The notes under the pieces: generated by a model
Told to the model about the DNA's origin: nothing
Database searches by the model: none
The model's input: the letters and a program-made list of their open reading frames with translations, nothing else
Shown: positions 31,018-43,284 of the stretch, piece by piece
Numbering within the stretch: position 1 is the first letter of the stretch
Layout of the letters: the number at the start of each line of letters is the position of its first letter
Translations under genes and position numbers: made by a program
DNA from: Dermanyssus gallinae
Taxonomy: Eukaryota; Arthropoda; Arachnida; Mesostigmata; Dermanyssidae
Direction of reading: 5' to 3'
Length of the DNA: 64,000 bases
Assembly: GCA_003439945.1 (NCBI GenBank)
Contig: QVRM01005404.1
Span: forward strand, 620,001 to 684,000

Positions 31018-32302
31018 GTAGTTCAATAAGTTCTTAGAATGAAAACCAAGAATTTTCCAAATCATGTTTTTAAATTTATCTTATTCGATATACTCCCCGA
31101 GATGCTCAATACATTTTTCCCACCAAGATTTCAGAGCTTTTAAACCTCTTAAGTAGAATTCCGCGTCTTTAGACTGAAAATAGGCATTGACAGCAGCCTT
31201 AACCTCTTCATTGCTGGAAAAACGCTTTCCACCGAGACTATTCTTCAAATGTCCGAAGAGGAAATAATGAGAGGGGGCCAGGTCTGGAGAATAGGAAGGT
31301 TGTTCAATAAGTTCGAACCTCAGTTGGGCCAGTTTTGCCGATGCTTGCCGGGACTTGTGTGCAGGAGCATTGTCCTGGTGAAACAGGACAACCTTCTTCT
31401 GCAAAGCGGGCCGTTTCACGATGAGTTCTTGCTAAAGGCAGTCTAACAGTTTTGCCTAATATTCTCCTGTGATCGTTTTACCGCTCTCAAGGTAGTCGAC
31501 CAGCATTATTCTACGTTGGTCTTAAAAAACTGTAGCCATCACCTTTCAGGTCAATGCCGTTGTCCGCACCCTCTTCGGAGGTCCTTCATCAGGTGCACAC
31601 CATTGGCAAGATGCTTCTTGGGTCTCGGGAGTGTAGTGATGGACCCAGCTTTCATCGACGGTCATGAATCTGCGCCATAAATCCGACGGATTGTTCGACA
31701 TCTTGGCCAAATTTCGCTGTGAAGCGAAAACAGGCGCGTTTTTTTGGCCTTGGTTGAGCAAATGCGGCAGCCATTTTTCTCTGAGCTCTTTCATCTTCAA
31801 GTTTTCGTGCAGGATGAAATGCACACTACCCAAACGGATCCCCAAGGCCTCCGCTATCTCCCTAATGTTCACTCGCTTATCTGCGGCAACGATTTTCCGC
31901 ACCTTTTCCACGTTTTCCTAATCAGTTGCCGTTTTTGGGTGTTTTGAACGTAGTTCATCCCGGTGCTCCTGCGACCTCTTTTTAACTCATTAATCCAGTT
32001 GGAAACAGTGGCAAAACATGGCGCAGAGTCACCGTACACCTCGTCTAACTCAGTTTTCACTCGGGTCGCATTCCAACCTTTGAAATATAATGCTTGATAA
32101 CCTCTCGAAACTCTTTTTTTTCCATTTTTCAAATTCACGCCGATACGTTGCACGGGAAAAGCGATCAAACGAAATCGCAACTGCCAATCACCATAATATT
32201 TTGACTGCTGGCAGTCGAAAAGCTGCAGTTCCTAATAGTGGTGGAAGCGCGCCAAAATTCGAATTCTAAAAAGCTCATTCTAAGAACTTATTGAACTACC
32301 TA
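31015..32302 (-). mobile_element. Mariner-family transposon, complete length, inactive
   Basis: A 1288-bp element with terminal inverted repeats of 28 bp that match perfectly over the inner 26 (left 31016-31041 begins AGGTAGTTCAATAAGTTC, right 32276-32301 is its reverse complement). TA flanks both ends, as expected for the TA target of mariner. The transposase lies on the minus strand. Length, TIRs and TA target all fit a canonical mariner. Confidence 0.93.
31081..32125 (-). pseudogene. Mariner transposase (D,D34D family), dead
   Basis: This would have encoded the cut-and-paste transposase of about 348 residues, starting at the ATG at 32125 (MEKKEFREVIKHY). The N-terminal paired-type DNA-binding region (KGWNATRVKTELDEVYGDSA, SNWINELKRGRRSTG), TVDESWVHHYTPE (first Asp), HQDNAPAHKS (second Asp) and SPDLAPSHYFLF can be read. 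The last block should carry the third Asp (APSDxFLF) but has His (codon at 31269-31267). Frameshifts near 32090 and 31962 and stops near 31918, 31546, 31520 and 31455 also break it. Family subtype not determined. Confidence 0.92.
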
Positions 32303-32309
32303 TATATAT

Positions 32310-33285
32310 GTATAGCAGACACGGGCAATTGCCTTTTCTGCAAAATTACCTGAATAATTATAATTGTTTGGATTTATGTAATAAAGGAAATTTCAAGCTC
32401 AATGAAGAGTTATTGAACTTAAATAAATTTGCCGTCCAGAGAAGACGGTCCCATAAAAAAAATATATATATCATTTTTTTACAGCAGTTAAGTAATTTCT
32501 TTGACAGTGGGGAGGCCCTTAATTGTTTTTAAAAAATAGACTCAAGCCAATGTTGTAAAATGTAAACATGATTATTAAGAGTATTACTTAAGTTTACCGT
32601 TCTCCCACATGTTTTTAGTAACGGCAAGTCGTTACACAAGGCGTTTTATTTTGTGTCTAAAATTTTCTAGTTAACGATAGAGTCGACGTGTTCCCAGTAA
32701 AGCGATTTTTGCGGACAAGCTTAGTTGTACTAATCATATGGTACACCCGAGTAGAAAGGGTCAGCATAAGCAGGGCGGAAACAGAGGCATAACTGAATAA
32801 ATTGCCGCCACTAGCAGAGCGAGTAGCGGCAACGAAGATAAATTATCGTCACGACGTTTCATGCTTCTCCTCTCGATTTCCTGTCTCGTTCCTTCACCTT
32901 TTTCTCTCTGCTAGGCTTTGTCTTTCTCTGGCGAATTTCTCTTTTCTTTGTGTAGCTCTCAGCTTATGCTCCTCTTGTTCAGCCTCTCTCTTGTTCTTGG
33001 CCTTTGACGTTTCTCTGCTAGTTGTAGTAGTAATGGTGGTGGTAGTCGTAGTCGTAGCAGCAGCAGCAGCAGCGACAGCGGTGACGGCACCCGCCGCCCG
33101 GGAGTCCAAGGTCACTCAGGGCATCCGGAGGGAATGCAGCGAACGGCAAAAGCCTACCCCGTGTATGGGCCGCACCATTAAGGTACGCGTTGACCATCAA
33201 CTCTCATTGTTCCCCGACTATCCCTTTAACATTCCTTACAGCGAACCTTAAGTTACGCTATAGCTCAAGATTATATATGTATATG
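32310..33285. other. Non-coding, with a GC-rich trinucleotide island at 32800-33200
   Basis: The island has GTAGTAGTAATGGTGGTGGT followed by AGCAGCAGCAGCAGCAGCGA runs and overlapping open frames on both strands, which are composition artefacts. It resembles the islands at 29.0, 39.0 and 54.3 kb. No domain recognised. Confidence 0.35.
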
Positions 33286-33291
33286 AATATA

Positions 33292-33381
<90 letters not shown>

Positions 33382-33608
33382 TGTGCTAATGTTTATTGCT
33401 ACAAAGTGTAGTGAACAAATATATTTTTTATAAAGAAGGGCCTTTTACCTGTTCTGTTTCTTTTGATTGTACTAAGTTCGACTTCTTTAATACGCATGTC
33501 TTAAGGTGAAGCTTAGTTAGCTTACAGTGAGCTAGTGAGTTACTTTGATTATACCATTCAACATCTACTTTGTCGCTACGATATATATATATACATATAT
33601 ATATATAC
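33286..33608. repeat. (TA)n microsatellites
   Basis: Two adjoining TA arrays occupy 33290-33378, separated by GAATATAT, and a smaller one lies at 33581-33608. Confidence 0.9.
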
Positions 33609-36600
33609 TATTTTCAGAAAGTTTTCGTAATCTTGTTATAGCTTGAGAATTGCTTATTAAATGTTCGACATCGAACTGCGTTCTTCAAAGTAATCCCCAT
33701 CCGATTTGTTTTAGATTGGTTGTCGAAACATCTTTCAGAGTTCATTTTTGGTAGCGGCTTGGGCATCTCCTGTGAAAGCTCTTAAATTGTTGGAAACGTG
33801 AAGGGGAAATTCTCTGCTGTCATACTGTTGTGATGCAGAAGCTTCTTGTCAGGGGTTTTAACTCTTTCTCTACCTCGTCTCACTCATTTCCTATTAAAAC
33901 TACTTCCTGGTGGTAATTATTGAGCCCCGTGCTAAAAGCTAGTAATGAGAAGTTAAAAGCAAAAGTTTGATTGGCTCATTTTTGATGCGTGCCCAGAAGA
34001 TTACGCATTTGCTCTGCGGGTAGCCTTCCGCTAGAAGCTTGGCTTTTTTTAAACATTTTGCGGCCAAACTCTGTACGAGGCTTTGTAAAAAGACATTCTG
34101 CGATTCACGACGGAACCCAAAAGCAAGGCAATTGATTCTGCAATTTGCCTAACTGCAATCCGACGAGTCCCCTGATTTTTCCTTGATTGACGTTTTATGT
34201 GTCAGCAGCGAAGAATATAACCAGAGCGCACATCGTCGTTGGTGTTTTTGCGTCCATCTTTAGATCATCGATATCGCAAACAAACTGTGCTTTACTCAAA
34301 GCCCGGTCGCTGCAAGCTTTTTGTAATACTCCCGCAACGTCAATATCCTTAATTTTGCATTTAACATAAAATATAATGCAAAAATTGCGGTCATACCGCA
34401 AGTCTTACCGCAGAGTGGTTACCTGGTACATACATTTACTAATCTAGATGTGTTTTGGTAGTGTGGAGCTTTAATATTTGCCAAGGCTTCTCAAAAAAGT
34501 CTAGCATAATACTGTAATGTAGGCCTCTGTGGTACGCAAATTGTTGTATTGCAAAAGAAAACAGGACATGAACGTGAATAGTGCTTGAAAGCGAGGGTCT
34601 CACAATATTTCATTCATAACAAAAACTTTAATCGTCCTACACATGCGGCACTACATAGAGCTACAACGTTTGACATACTAAACCGCAAAAAGTGCAGCAC
34701 ACAGCTTTAGCGCATTTTTGTTGATTTATCGATGCATACCTAAAAGAACTGCTCATCATCCACATCTGCAAAGCCGCTTACCCCCTAGCATGTATTACAT
34801 GACTTTTGTGACCTCAAATGACCTAGCTGGAGCTTAGACGCAGAATAATAGCTCTTGCGGTTCGATGATAATAGGCGCCATTTATATATTACTGTTCATG
34901 CAATAGGTCGATTGGTCAGATTATGCTATCTTCTAGTTAAGTATTGGTTTTACCTTAGTCCGCAGACACTTATTTATCCTTGTGAAATAGAATCCAACAC
35001 AACACTTCCTACACATTATTTTGTTATAACACTAAATCTGCGCTTTTCCTTGCTGCGATTGTACAATATGTCTGTGCCGAGAATCTTATTTCAGATAAAC
35101 ATGTTAACTAAATTGCGCCTTGAAAATCCCATTTGCGAACGGTATGCTTCGCTATGTAGAATTAGTGTCAATACATTAAGTGTTATAGGCCACTTATGTA
35201 TACTTACCATGTTACTGCCTTGCTCCCCCTCAGGCAGTTTTCCTGAAACAAATGTAGAAATATTTTCTCATGTAGAATGGCGGAGTAATAAAGCAAAATT
35301 ACAATATACGTCGAATGCAGCCCGGTTTTAGCAAAGCCGGAGGCATACAACTGGGTCAACTTCATGAGCGCGATTAAACTAGTGAAATAAGGAAACGACC
35401 TAATCGGTGCATTTCGCGACTTATTTTGAGTTCAAAATTGCAATTGGGCTTTACACTGTAAGATTTGCAGAATACGATCTTTAATCTGCTAAGATTGCAG
35501 TAAAATTAAAAGTGGGCCATGCTGAATTACGTATACGAGAGCTTTGACTGAGTACAAAGGCGACTAAGGTAAAGTTTAAACCGGGCTGTTTATATAGCCC
35601 GAGTCCACTCTTGCTTAGCGACCTAAAATACTGGTCTATCAAACGTAATCGTTTTCTAGCCTCAAATTAAATTTTTATGACGCAAGACAGGGAAAATACT
35701 TTACTGCTTCCAAGGATCTTTTGGCTGATGACTCTGTGCTGCGACTATCAAAATATACTGAGTTCCAAGATATATTAATTTAAATATGGGAAGAAAATTT
35801 GTCGAAAATTCAATACTAAAAACACTGATAGGAGCTATTAGAAACAGAAACCCGCTTGTACAATGTAAGCAAATACCTCAGCGCCGCCTCATTAAACGCC
35901 CTAAACTATCCTGATGTTTAAGAGAATGGCTGAGAGAAAACGTAGCATCTCTAGCTTTTAAGTTAATTTGAGATTTTAAAGATTTTATAACACGCGTTGC
36001 CGGTGCTACAACTACCCGGTATATCTAATACAATTTGGCTTTAACTACTTGAAAAGGTTGGCTTTAACTGATTGAAACGCCTCTTTATGACTCATAAAAA
36101 TGACGTATTTACAGTATGTAGACAATAATTGTCATTGCGAGCAGTACTGTAGTACCTTGCACAATGACTCAAAGCTTATTTTTGCCTTCACTTATCTGGC
36201 GGACTGTTTTCCATGAATACCGATATGCTATTTTAGCGTTGTTGTCTGTATTGGCAGTCTAATGACAAAACCCCTTTAATTCGTCGTTGCCTAAATGCCG
36301 AATATGACATCAAACAAGTCATGACATCTCGTCAGTTGGTTGAGTTTTCGAATGTTAATTAAAAAAATTGTTACGGTCATCGTACAAAAAGGCTTCCAAT
36401 ATGATCACGCACTTTCATTATTCCTAGTAAGAGACATTTTATTTATTAAGTAGCTTACAATCATCTACTCTCGATGGATTCTATACTTAGCATCCATATA
36501 GAAATATTAGCACACCTGTAGAATAGAAACGGAGACACTTCTTGCAACAAACGCAGAGCGTTTAACATTTTGCATTTTGTTTTAGTAAGCACAACACATC

Positions 36601-36905
36601 TTCTTTTTTTTCTTTACGACATTTGACTCACAGTGTGATGCTCAAAACCCCACAAAACCCGTGTTCTTCCGCACCCCGGGTTCGGTATTTTTGGCGGTAC
36701 GTTGAAACCACGGGCGAGGCGTTTCCGCGCTGTTTGCCTACTTCGTTTCAGCTACCTTCCGCCATTTTACCACACTGCTGCGGTTGGTTCGTTTAGATGG
36801 GCGGGAGCAAAGTTTATTAGTTGATTTGAACGCTGTCGCTAACAGTCTCATTTTGGATTCCGACATTTCGCCGGTCCTCAGGTAGGACACGCGCCAGGTT
36901 CAGAA
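33609..36905. other. AT-rich intergenic sequence
   Basis: No gene recognised. The frame at 34855-35331 (158 codons) is hydrophobic and AT-driven with no known domain. A GC-richer patch at 36650-36900 may be the decayed 3' part of the R1-type fragment that follows. Confidence 0.35.
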
Positions 36906-36909
36906 AGAC

Positions 36910-37240
36910 CTTTTACACATTTTCAGCCACGTACTGTACATGCGCCGGTTCTCTAAGTCTCCGAGGTAATTTGACCATTTGTTTTATTTTTATCGGGTGA
37001 CCCGCCATCAGGGGACCTGCTCCACTTGTCCTCTCCCCGCCTGTTGGGTATATCGCCTCTGTCTTATTGGGTGCGAGCTTAAGTGATTTTGCATCCACTT
37101 ATTCACCAGGATCAATATTTTATTGGCGGCGCTCTGTAGAGACGTCTTGGTTATAGCCGTCACCATGGGTACACATTTAACATGCACTTTACTCGCTTGA
37201 GACACAACGCGCTTTATTTGGGGGGCTGATATATTCAAGC
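36910..37240 (-). pseudogene. R1-clade LINE RT fragment
   Basis: On the minus strand two frames read AANKILILVNKWMQNHLS and then LAPNKTEAIYPTGGERTSG, followed by GHPIKIKQMVK. The order (helix with W-M, then L-x-L-A-P-x-K-T-E-A, then G-x-x-I and a K-Y-L-G-V position) is that of the RT region just after the YADD box in R1-clade LINEs. The YADD box itself is not readable. A frameshift at about 37080 breaks the frame. 5'-truncated and decayed. Confidence 0.6.
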
Positions 37241-37249
37241 TAATTTAAC

Positions 37250-38200
37250 CGTATTGTAAATCTCTGCAAGGATTTCGTTTATTTATATAACTTTAGCTAG
37301 AAACTCTTTTCCCGTAGTGTATCTGTAGAAATATCGGGCGACCTGGCCGAGCGAGTACACACATTTCGGAGGGCTTCTAGAAAGGTGAAAAAAAGGGAGA
37401 CCCAAAGCGTACTTTAAGATAAACACACAAAAGGTAATGTTGCCTCTAGAAAAAGATAGATAATCATCGCCAGGTAGATAGTAGTGTCGAGCCCGGTGGT
37501 GTGGTGCATTCGGCTTGCGCCTCGCGACCGGAGGAGACACATCGGTGCGCGGGTGCGCCCTCAGCCACCGTTGCACATTTGTATTTATGAGGATCCGTCT
37601 ATGAAGCAATAAGGAAAACAGTTCCGTGGACGTTGAATCTTGGCTAAGGATCAGCCCGAAAATGTTACTAGATAGATAGTAGTATATTTAGCTTTATTGT
37701 GTTAATAGGAGTACCTCTCAAGCACCTCACAAATAGATGTTGCATACAACTGCCGTCAATATACAGTATTTTTGTAATGTTTTGCTATTGTTACTAATAT
37801 CTATTATTGTTCTTATATATGAATATTCAATATTGTAGAAATAAATTGAGAAATAAGTAGCTTTTAGAGTTGTCTCACTGGACGGGTCAACGGCGTTTTT
37901 GCATCGCATATGGCAGAACCGAATCAGAACGACGTTCCTGTACAACACGTTTTTGCTTAGATTATACCGTAAATAGAACAACACTAGTCAACGAATGCCG
38001 TGTAGCCCCCATTGAAGTTATCTTTGTTAAACCTTAAATTATTGTTTGTAAATAAAGATGCATTTAATTGTATTCTAGACGCGTACGCCTTGCCTCACAC
38101 ATAGGTAACGCTGAATACATTCGAATTCTAATTAAACACCCAACCCTTCCTAGTGGAGCTTTGGTTCAGCGTTTTCGGATTTCTGCTGTCTCTTATGTTA
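37250..38200. other. Non-coding sequence
   Basis: No gene recognised. The frame at 37283-37609 (minus) has no domain. Confidence 0.35.
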
Positions 38201-39400
38201 GGCGCGACCTAAGTAAATAGAGGCCCTAGAAGAGCCTCAGCCCGCTCCTCTAACGCCACAGCAGGGAGGGCAACTGGGAGAGGGTGAGAGAACTGCAGCG
38301 CCCCCTAGGTCCCTACGGAGCGTTCCGCTCCAGGGCCTCCTCAGTCGGCTCTCGTGTTTGGGGGTGTTGAGCCGCGAGTGTTCGTTTCGATGTATTGCAA
38401 AGGTGATTGACTAATCTAGTGAGAGTTTCTACCGTGCCCGTGTGTGTTTGCTTTGCTTGTGGCGTGTGATTTCGAGAGGATAACAACCATGCATCAACGA
38501 CGCAGTAACTGCCCTCAAGGTCCAGCTTAGCTCACTAATCTGGTGCACGTTGTTCTCGTTGTAGTGCATCTATCTGCAGGGCCCTCGCGCGTTGCCTTTG
38601 TGCTTCTGGCAATATCAACCTTGTTTTTGTCGCCGTCGCAATTTGGTTTGATTTCTTCTAGTTTCTTAAATTCCTCACCCCACTGTTGACGACTGGCTTT
38701 GGTGTTGATAGAAAAGCATCTACGGTAGCTAGACGTGGTGTTTGTAGATATCTATATCGAGCGTAGGTGCGTGTGTGTGTGTGATTGTTTATCTTCCGGT
38801 GAAGTCGTAGACAACAATGACGCTTGCTGGCGGCAGTTCAGCTGAGGTCAGCCTGTGTGAGACACTCCTCAATTGTGCAGTGTAACGCCATAGGATACCG
38901 AACTAAATATAAATGATTATTGTCTTATTGTTAGTGTAACAATTCTCATACGGTTAAGCAAACGGCTGTCAGTCGACAACAGATGTTGTCGTTGTTTGTG
39001 TCATGGTCGTCGTTGCAGCTGCTGCTGCTGCAGTGGAGGCTGCAGCAGCGTGTGCATAGTAGGGCTGGGCTCTTCTAAACCGTACGACTACGCAGGAGAG
39101 CGTTCCATCTCTCGAGCGGGTTGTGTTGCAATGTTTCCTTTGTAAACGACGATGCCCATCTGCTACAGTCGGCCAGATGGTACCAACCATGCACCACCGC
39201 CCCCCCTGCACGTGCACCTGCAACGACCAACTTTCGCTGTCTTGCAAAACAGAGTTTTCCCACAGAAAGACGCGGACTTTAAATCACGTAGTGCCATGCG
39301 GAGGGATTCACCGACAACGCATGTCGCATTGCTGCCAGTGGTTACATCAGCTCATCATGGTGGTTGCAGCTTTCACCAGCACCGGTTTGTAGCAAACGTA
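38200..39400 (+). promoter_or_regulatory. GC-rich island, possible host promoter or 5' exon
   Basis: From 38220 the sequence turns GC- and CpG-richer (CAGCGCCCCCTAGGTCCCTA near 38298). It reads like an untranslated leader up to an ATG in good context at 38818 (ACAACAATGACG). That frame is open for only 22 codons, but a possible donor (GAG|GTCAGC, about 38847) would end an exon earlier. CAG/CTG-rich sequence follows at 39010-39055. None of this is proof of a gene. A promoter plus first exon of a long-intron host gene is the best inference I can offer. Confidence 0.2.
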
Positions 39401-40204
39401 GCGATTAGGTAGACTGCCGTAATGACTACTAATCTGCATCGCATATTTTCGCAATGAATTCGGACGTACAATGTACTCTAGATATGATGCATTCCCAGTT
39501 GTTACTTCTGTTAACCAAGTCTACTGTGTACTTACGCCCGTCGCGCAAGAGAACACCGCAGTAGATTGCTAGAGTCAGATCCACGCATTTATAACAGCGT
39601 GGAAATTGATGGTACATTGGTTTTTGTATATTGTAGAACCATAGAAGAAGAATAATTGATAATATCAAATTGGTTTCTGAAGGCAAATTTAAGACCTTTA
39701 TTACACGCCCCATGAGCTTAGCAACAATGATTGATCGATTTAATATTTGCCTGCGGTCTATCGCTAAATATATATGCCACTCTTTAATCTAAGTAGCACT
39801 TAAAGCGGCAGCACAGACCGTCATGGTGAGATGTCTGGGATTTCCCTAGCAGTCCTTGTGGCAGCATGACCGCTGACTCTCAGCGATGTGGTTTATTATA
39901 TATTCCCATTGAGCATCGCTCACTGAAAATTCAATCAATAACAGAGTTTGAGCCGGCAGCACTCAATATATGACAACTCGCACATGACTAGCACACTAGC
40001 CCCCTAAGCGACGACCACATATAGATAACATAAAGCACTACGAGTGAAACCCAAGGAAACACCGTAAAAAGAGTTTGCTATTCTGAGGGTTTCTGTAGTT
40101 AGTTTCCACACAAGTCATTTTAGCTCCGCCTTTATCCAAATCAAACGTTTAGATTATGTTACGGTTTAACGCATCCGGCTCGCACCTATCGGTCTTCTTT
40201 GCTT
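39401..40204. other. Non-coding sequence
   Basis: No gene or repeat recognised on either strand. Confidence 0.35.
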
Positions 40205-40208
40205 GAGT

Positions 40209-40248
<40 letters not shown>

Positions 40249-40331
40249 ACTCTAGGGAACAAAGTAACTTAAACATGTTCAGTAAGCGCTTCTTTATAAT
40301 ATACTCATGTGTTAAAAACTGAACAGTAAAC

Positions 40332-40369
<38 letters not shown>
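40205..40369. repeat. Two (TA)n arrays, the first in a palindrome
   Basis: The first array (40210-40247) is bounded by GAGTTG on the left and CAACTC on the right, so 40205-40252 is fully self-complementary. The second lies at 40332-40368. Confidence 0.9.
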
Positions 40370-40372
<3 letters not shown>

Positions 40373-40684
40373 TAATGAAAAGCAAGTAAACATGAAAAAT
40401 AAAAACAATCACGTTTTGTTTTTCGACTTGGCCTACTCTAGCGGTGTTCCAAACGTGTGTAAAAGGAGTTTGAAGTGTCAAATCAGCTAGTATTTAGAAG
40501 GATCAGACAATAACATAAATATATATATATTTTTTCTTGTATGCCCGTTTTTTTTAATTTTTAAGTTAGTTTTTATTTTTGATATATGCGAGTACATATA
40601 CAGGGCTATATGATTAGCTGACTAAACAAGAGGATATAGATATGTGTGTTATCTTGGTTTTAATATAACCCGGTGAGAATTTTA

Positions 40685-41420
40685 TCCGTCATGCCTTTGA
40701 ATATTTGTATGTGGTACGTTAGAAATAGGCGTACTGCTTGCGGGGGGATCGCATCTGACCCCGGTGCTTTTCTTTGCCGTATGCGTTCGGCCACGATCCT
40801 AATCTCTTGGATTTAGATTAGTAAGGTCTGAAGTTTCCTCAAAAAAGTAAAGTTATAGTCGGTTGGGCTACTCCTTCTGGTAGGGACGGAGCGGCTCTGG
40901 TGCATTTTTACGTACGATCTTGTACGCTTTGATTCAAGAGTTTCCTTGTACTTCCATGCACAATGAGTTCCACTGGTGTATTTTACAATCTTTAAGTGTT
41001 TTATGTAGGGATCTGCTTGTTTATTTGCGCTATTACCATAGACAGAGATAAAGTTCTGGCTGGTGCCTTGCTCTGCGGTGCGTGCATACCCGTCGCAAGC
41101 GGTGGTACTTTGCTTTTCACCAAGCTGGCTATTCCACCAGTAGCACGGGGGCCGATTAGCTATCTTACGATAAAGGCGGGAGCTGAATGCAAAGATTTTA
41201 CTGCCGAGCACTCAATGAGATAAAGTACTTTTTAAACAAATCAGGCGGGCATAGTTTAGCCTGGAAAAGCGCTGCCACTGTGTGTGGAGAAAGGGCTAGG
41301 AAGTTAAATTGACGAAGACGGTTACGTATAGTCGTAAGAGGTTGTCTGCACCTTGTGGATCGTCCCAGTTGGTATTCGGTGAATAATCCTCCTGATGCAA
41401 ACTTCAAATTAACGTTGATT
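40685..41420 (-). pseudogene. R1-clade LINE ORF2 fragment (linker to RT motif 1)
   Basis: The minus strand reads RPPCYWWNSQLGE near 41130, the W-W motif that sits between the endonuclease and RT in R1-clade LINEs. Further on, EIRIVAERIRQRKAPGSDAI (about 40710-40800) and PPQAVRLFL match the RT entry motif (K-A-P-G-x-D-x-I-P-P-E). Frames shift between the two blocks. It is a piece of ORF2 ending before RT motif A. It lies 300 bp from another R1-type fragment in the opposite orientation. Confidence 0.6.
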
Positions 41421-41723
41421 TGTGTTTGTCGTTGTCAAAAGTGTACCCTGGGGTGGTCATGAGTTGTAGATCTGCCCATTACCAAAAACGCATTTAAGAC
41501 GCTTTCGTGGGGCATAAACAAAGCACTGGTAAACAAAGGCGTGTCCATTTACGTACGATAAATTCTAGCATCGTACCGTAAAGAACCGAGCATCTACGTA
41601 CACATATGTGGATCGTGTAATTATACCCGGGGCTTCCAAGGGTCCATACCGAGATCTACCTTGTGAAATATAACCTACGATGGAGTACATAGAGTTTGAC
41701 ATTCTTCGAAGGTTCACTCCGAC

Positions 41724-42110
41724 GCCTACGCAGATGATCTGGCACTGATCGTTACCGCCTGTGACAACGATCTGCTCGAAGGAGCAGGCAACGGAACCCT
41801 GATGCTGGATAGGACTTTCACAGGAACCTTATGTGCGCTACGCAGCCAAAAAAGCTGCTAAGCCCCGAGCAGAGCTGCGAAAAACCCTCTCGCAGGCCAG
41901 CGGCGCGGCTGGCTCTCGGCGCCATCTTTTAGGTTCAGTTGTAGATAGCACTGGTTCCACTTGCAAGACACTGGACACACAACTGCCCGTTTTTCATCTC
42001 CGTCACGGGCAGGCGTCCGCGCATAACTACACCGGACACCTCATTCGCGTCCCTAGATGTGTCTCTAGGGTATCTGTTCTGCTGATTAGTAGTCCTTCTG
42101 TCTAGAAGAT
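41724..42110 (+). pseudogene. R1-clade LINE RT fragment (YADD box and thumb, internal deletion)
   Basis: YADDLALIVTACDNDLLEGA (YADD at 41727-41738) is followed by the GNGTLMLD helix, then directly by YAAKKAAKPRAELRKTLSQ and SRRHLLGSVVDS. The latter is the R1-clade thumb (K-A-A-K-x-x-A-L...RRLLxxVVxSILLYGA). The L-x-L-A-P-x-K-T block normally between them is missing, so there is an internal deletion near 41825. The end degenerates after VVDS. The catalytic box is intact but the copy is a fragment. Confidence 0.68.
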
Positions 42111-42582
42111 CTTAATTGAGGGTCTTCCTGAGGTTAGTTATTTAATGTAATATATTCATCGACACAGTGAGCAACCTGGTGAGAAGTGATCGGCGTGTCA
42201 CAACGGAAATGCTAGCAGTGATGATGGGGGTCATCGTTAAAACAGAGCGAACAGTTAAGGATACGACAGGTTTGGTTACGGGAGGGTGTGTGCGCAGTGG
42301 GTTCCGAAGAAGCCCGGCGAACCGCCACGGGAACTGCTTATGGGGTTAGCACTGCAGCGCTTGTTCCGGTACTATGAATACCCCGCTTTTTTGAGCGGAT
42401 CTTCACTGGTGACAATAGTGCCATAGAGCCCGGACATGTTGCCAACCGTTTTCCATCAGCTCGGTTCGCTAAAGGCATCTCAAAGGAAGGCGCTTCAGGT
42501 CGAACGACGAACTGAAGAGACTTCCGCACCGTGGAGGACAGCCGCAGGACAAGAATGTAAACGAAAACTTGCGTGTACATAA

Positions 42583-42666
<84 letters not shown>

Positions 42667-43070
42667 TAGCAAACGAGTCTGATATATTTAAAATTGCATA
42701 CTACCAAGAGTCTTAAAACATTCAAAAAATGTATTTGACAGCCTTTTTTGTTTTTACAAGCTGTATACAGGATGTTTATATGTTAGCACTTTTTAACATG
42801 AAATAGGCTCAATTACATTTACGCACGCTTCCACGTTGCTCCCCATCACGCATTTTTACCTGTTCGGAACACTTAATCCTCAAAATTTGAATTTTATTGA
42901 TAGCTGTGTTGCTTGTCGCGTTATTTATTGGAACCAGAGTCCACTCGTATTAATTCCGTCAAAATTCGGCCAAGGACAATTAAGGATCATGCTGCAATAA
43001 TGCACGCCAATCCCCACGGAGTGTAAAAATAAGAATCCAATGATTCCTTTAAACCAGAGGCCATATATAC
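42111..43070. other. Non-coding sequence with a (TA)n array at 42583-42666
   Basis: No gene. The TA array is about 80 bases long with a single C interruption near 42648. Confidence 0.5.
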
Positions 43071-43083
43071 CTCTCTCTCTCAC

Positions 43084-43127
<44 letters not shown>

Positions 43128-43138
43128 GAGAGAGAGAG
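43071..43138. repeat. CT/TA/AG palindrome
   Basis: CTCTCTCTCTCACTAT at 43071-43086 is the exact reverse complement of 43121-43136, with (TA)n between the arms. The whole 68-bp segment can fold on itself. Confidence 0.85.
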
Positions 43139-43284
43139 ATTCAGAAACTGCATTACAAATGCTTAAGTTTTCCAAAAAAATAATGACATTTTATAAAAAT
43201 AGGGTGATTTACGCAGTCACGGGGTCATTAATATGCACGTGAGTAAAAGCTTCTCAGTAAAACACAGTAACCCTAATTACAATA

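Noticed and set aside
30838..31065. Open frames of alternating Tyr-Ile in the (TA)n tracts here and at 33.2, 40.2 and 42.5 kb
   Set aside because: They are translations of TA repeats, with no coding meaning.
32802..33251. 149-codon frame in a GC-rich island
   Set aside because: Its Val/Ala-rich runs come from GTG and GCA repeats, and an overlapping frame exists on the other strand. No domain.
34855..35331. 158-codon hydrophobic frame as a membrane protein gene
   Set aside because: The hydrophobicity follows from AT-rich codons. No signal peptide, clear membrane segment pattern or domain.
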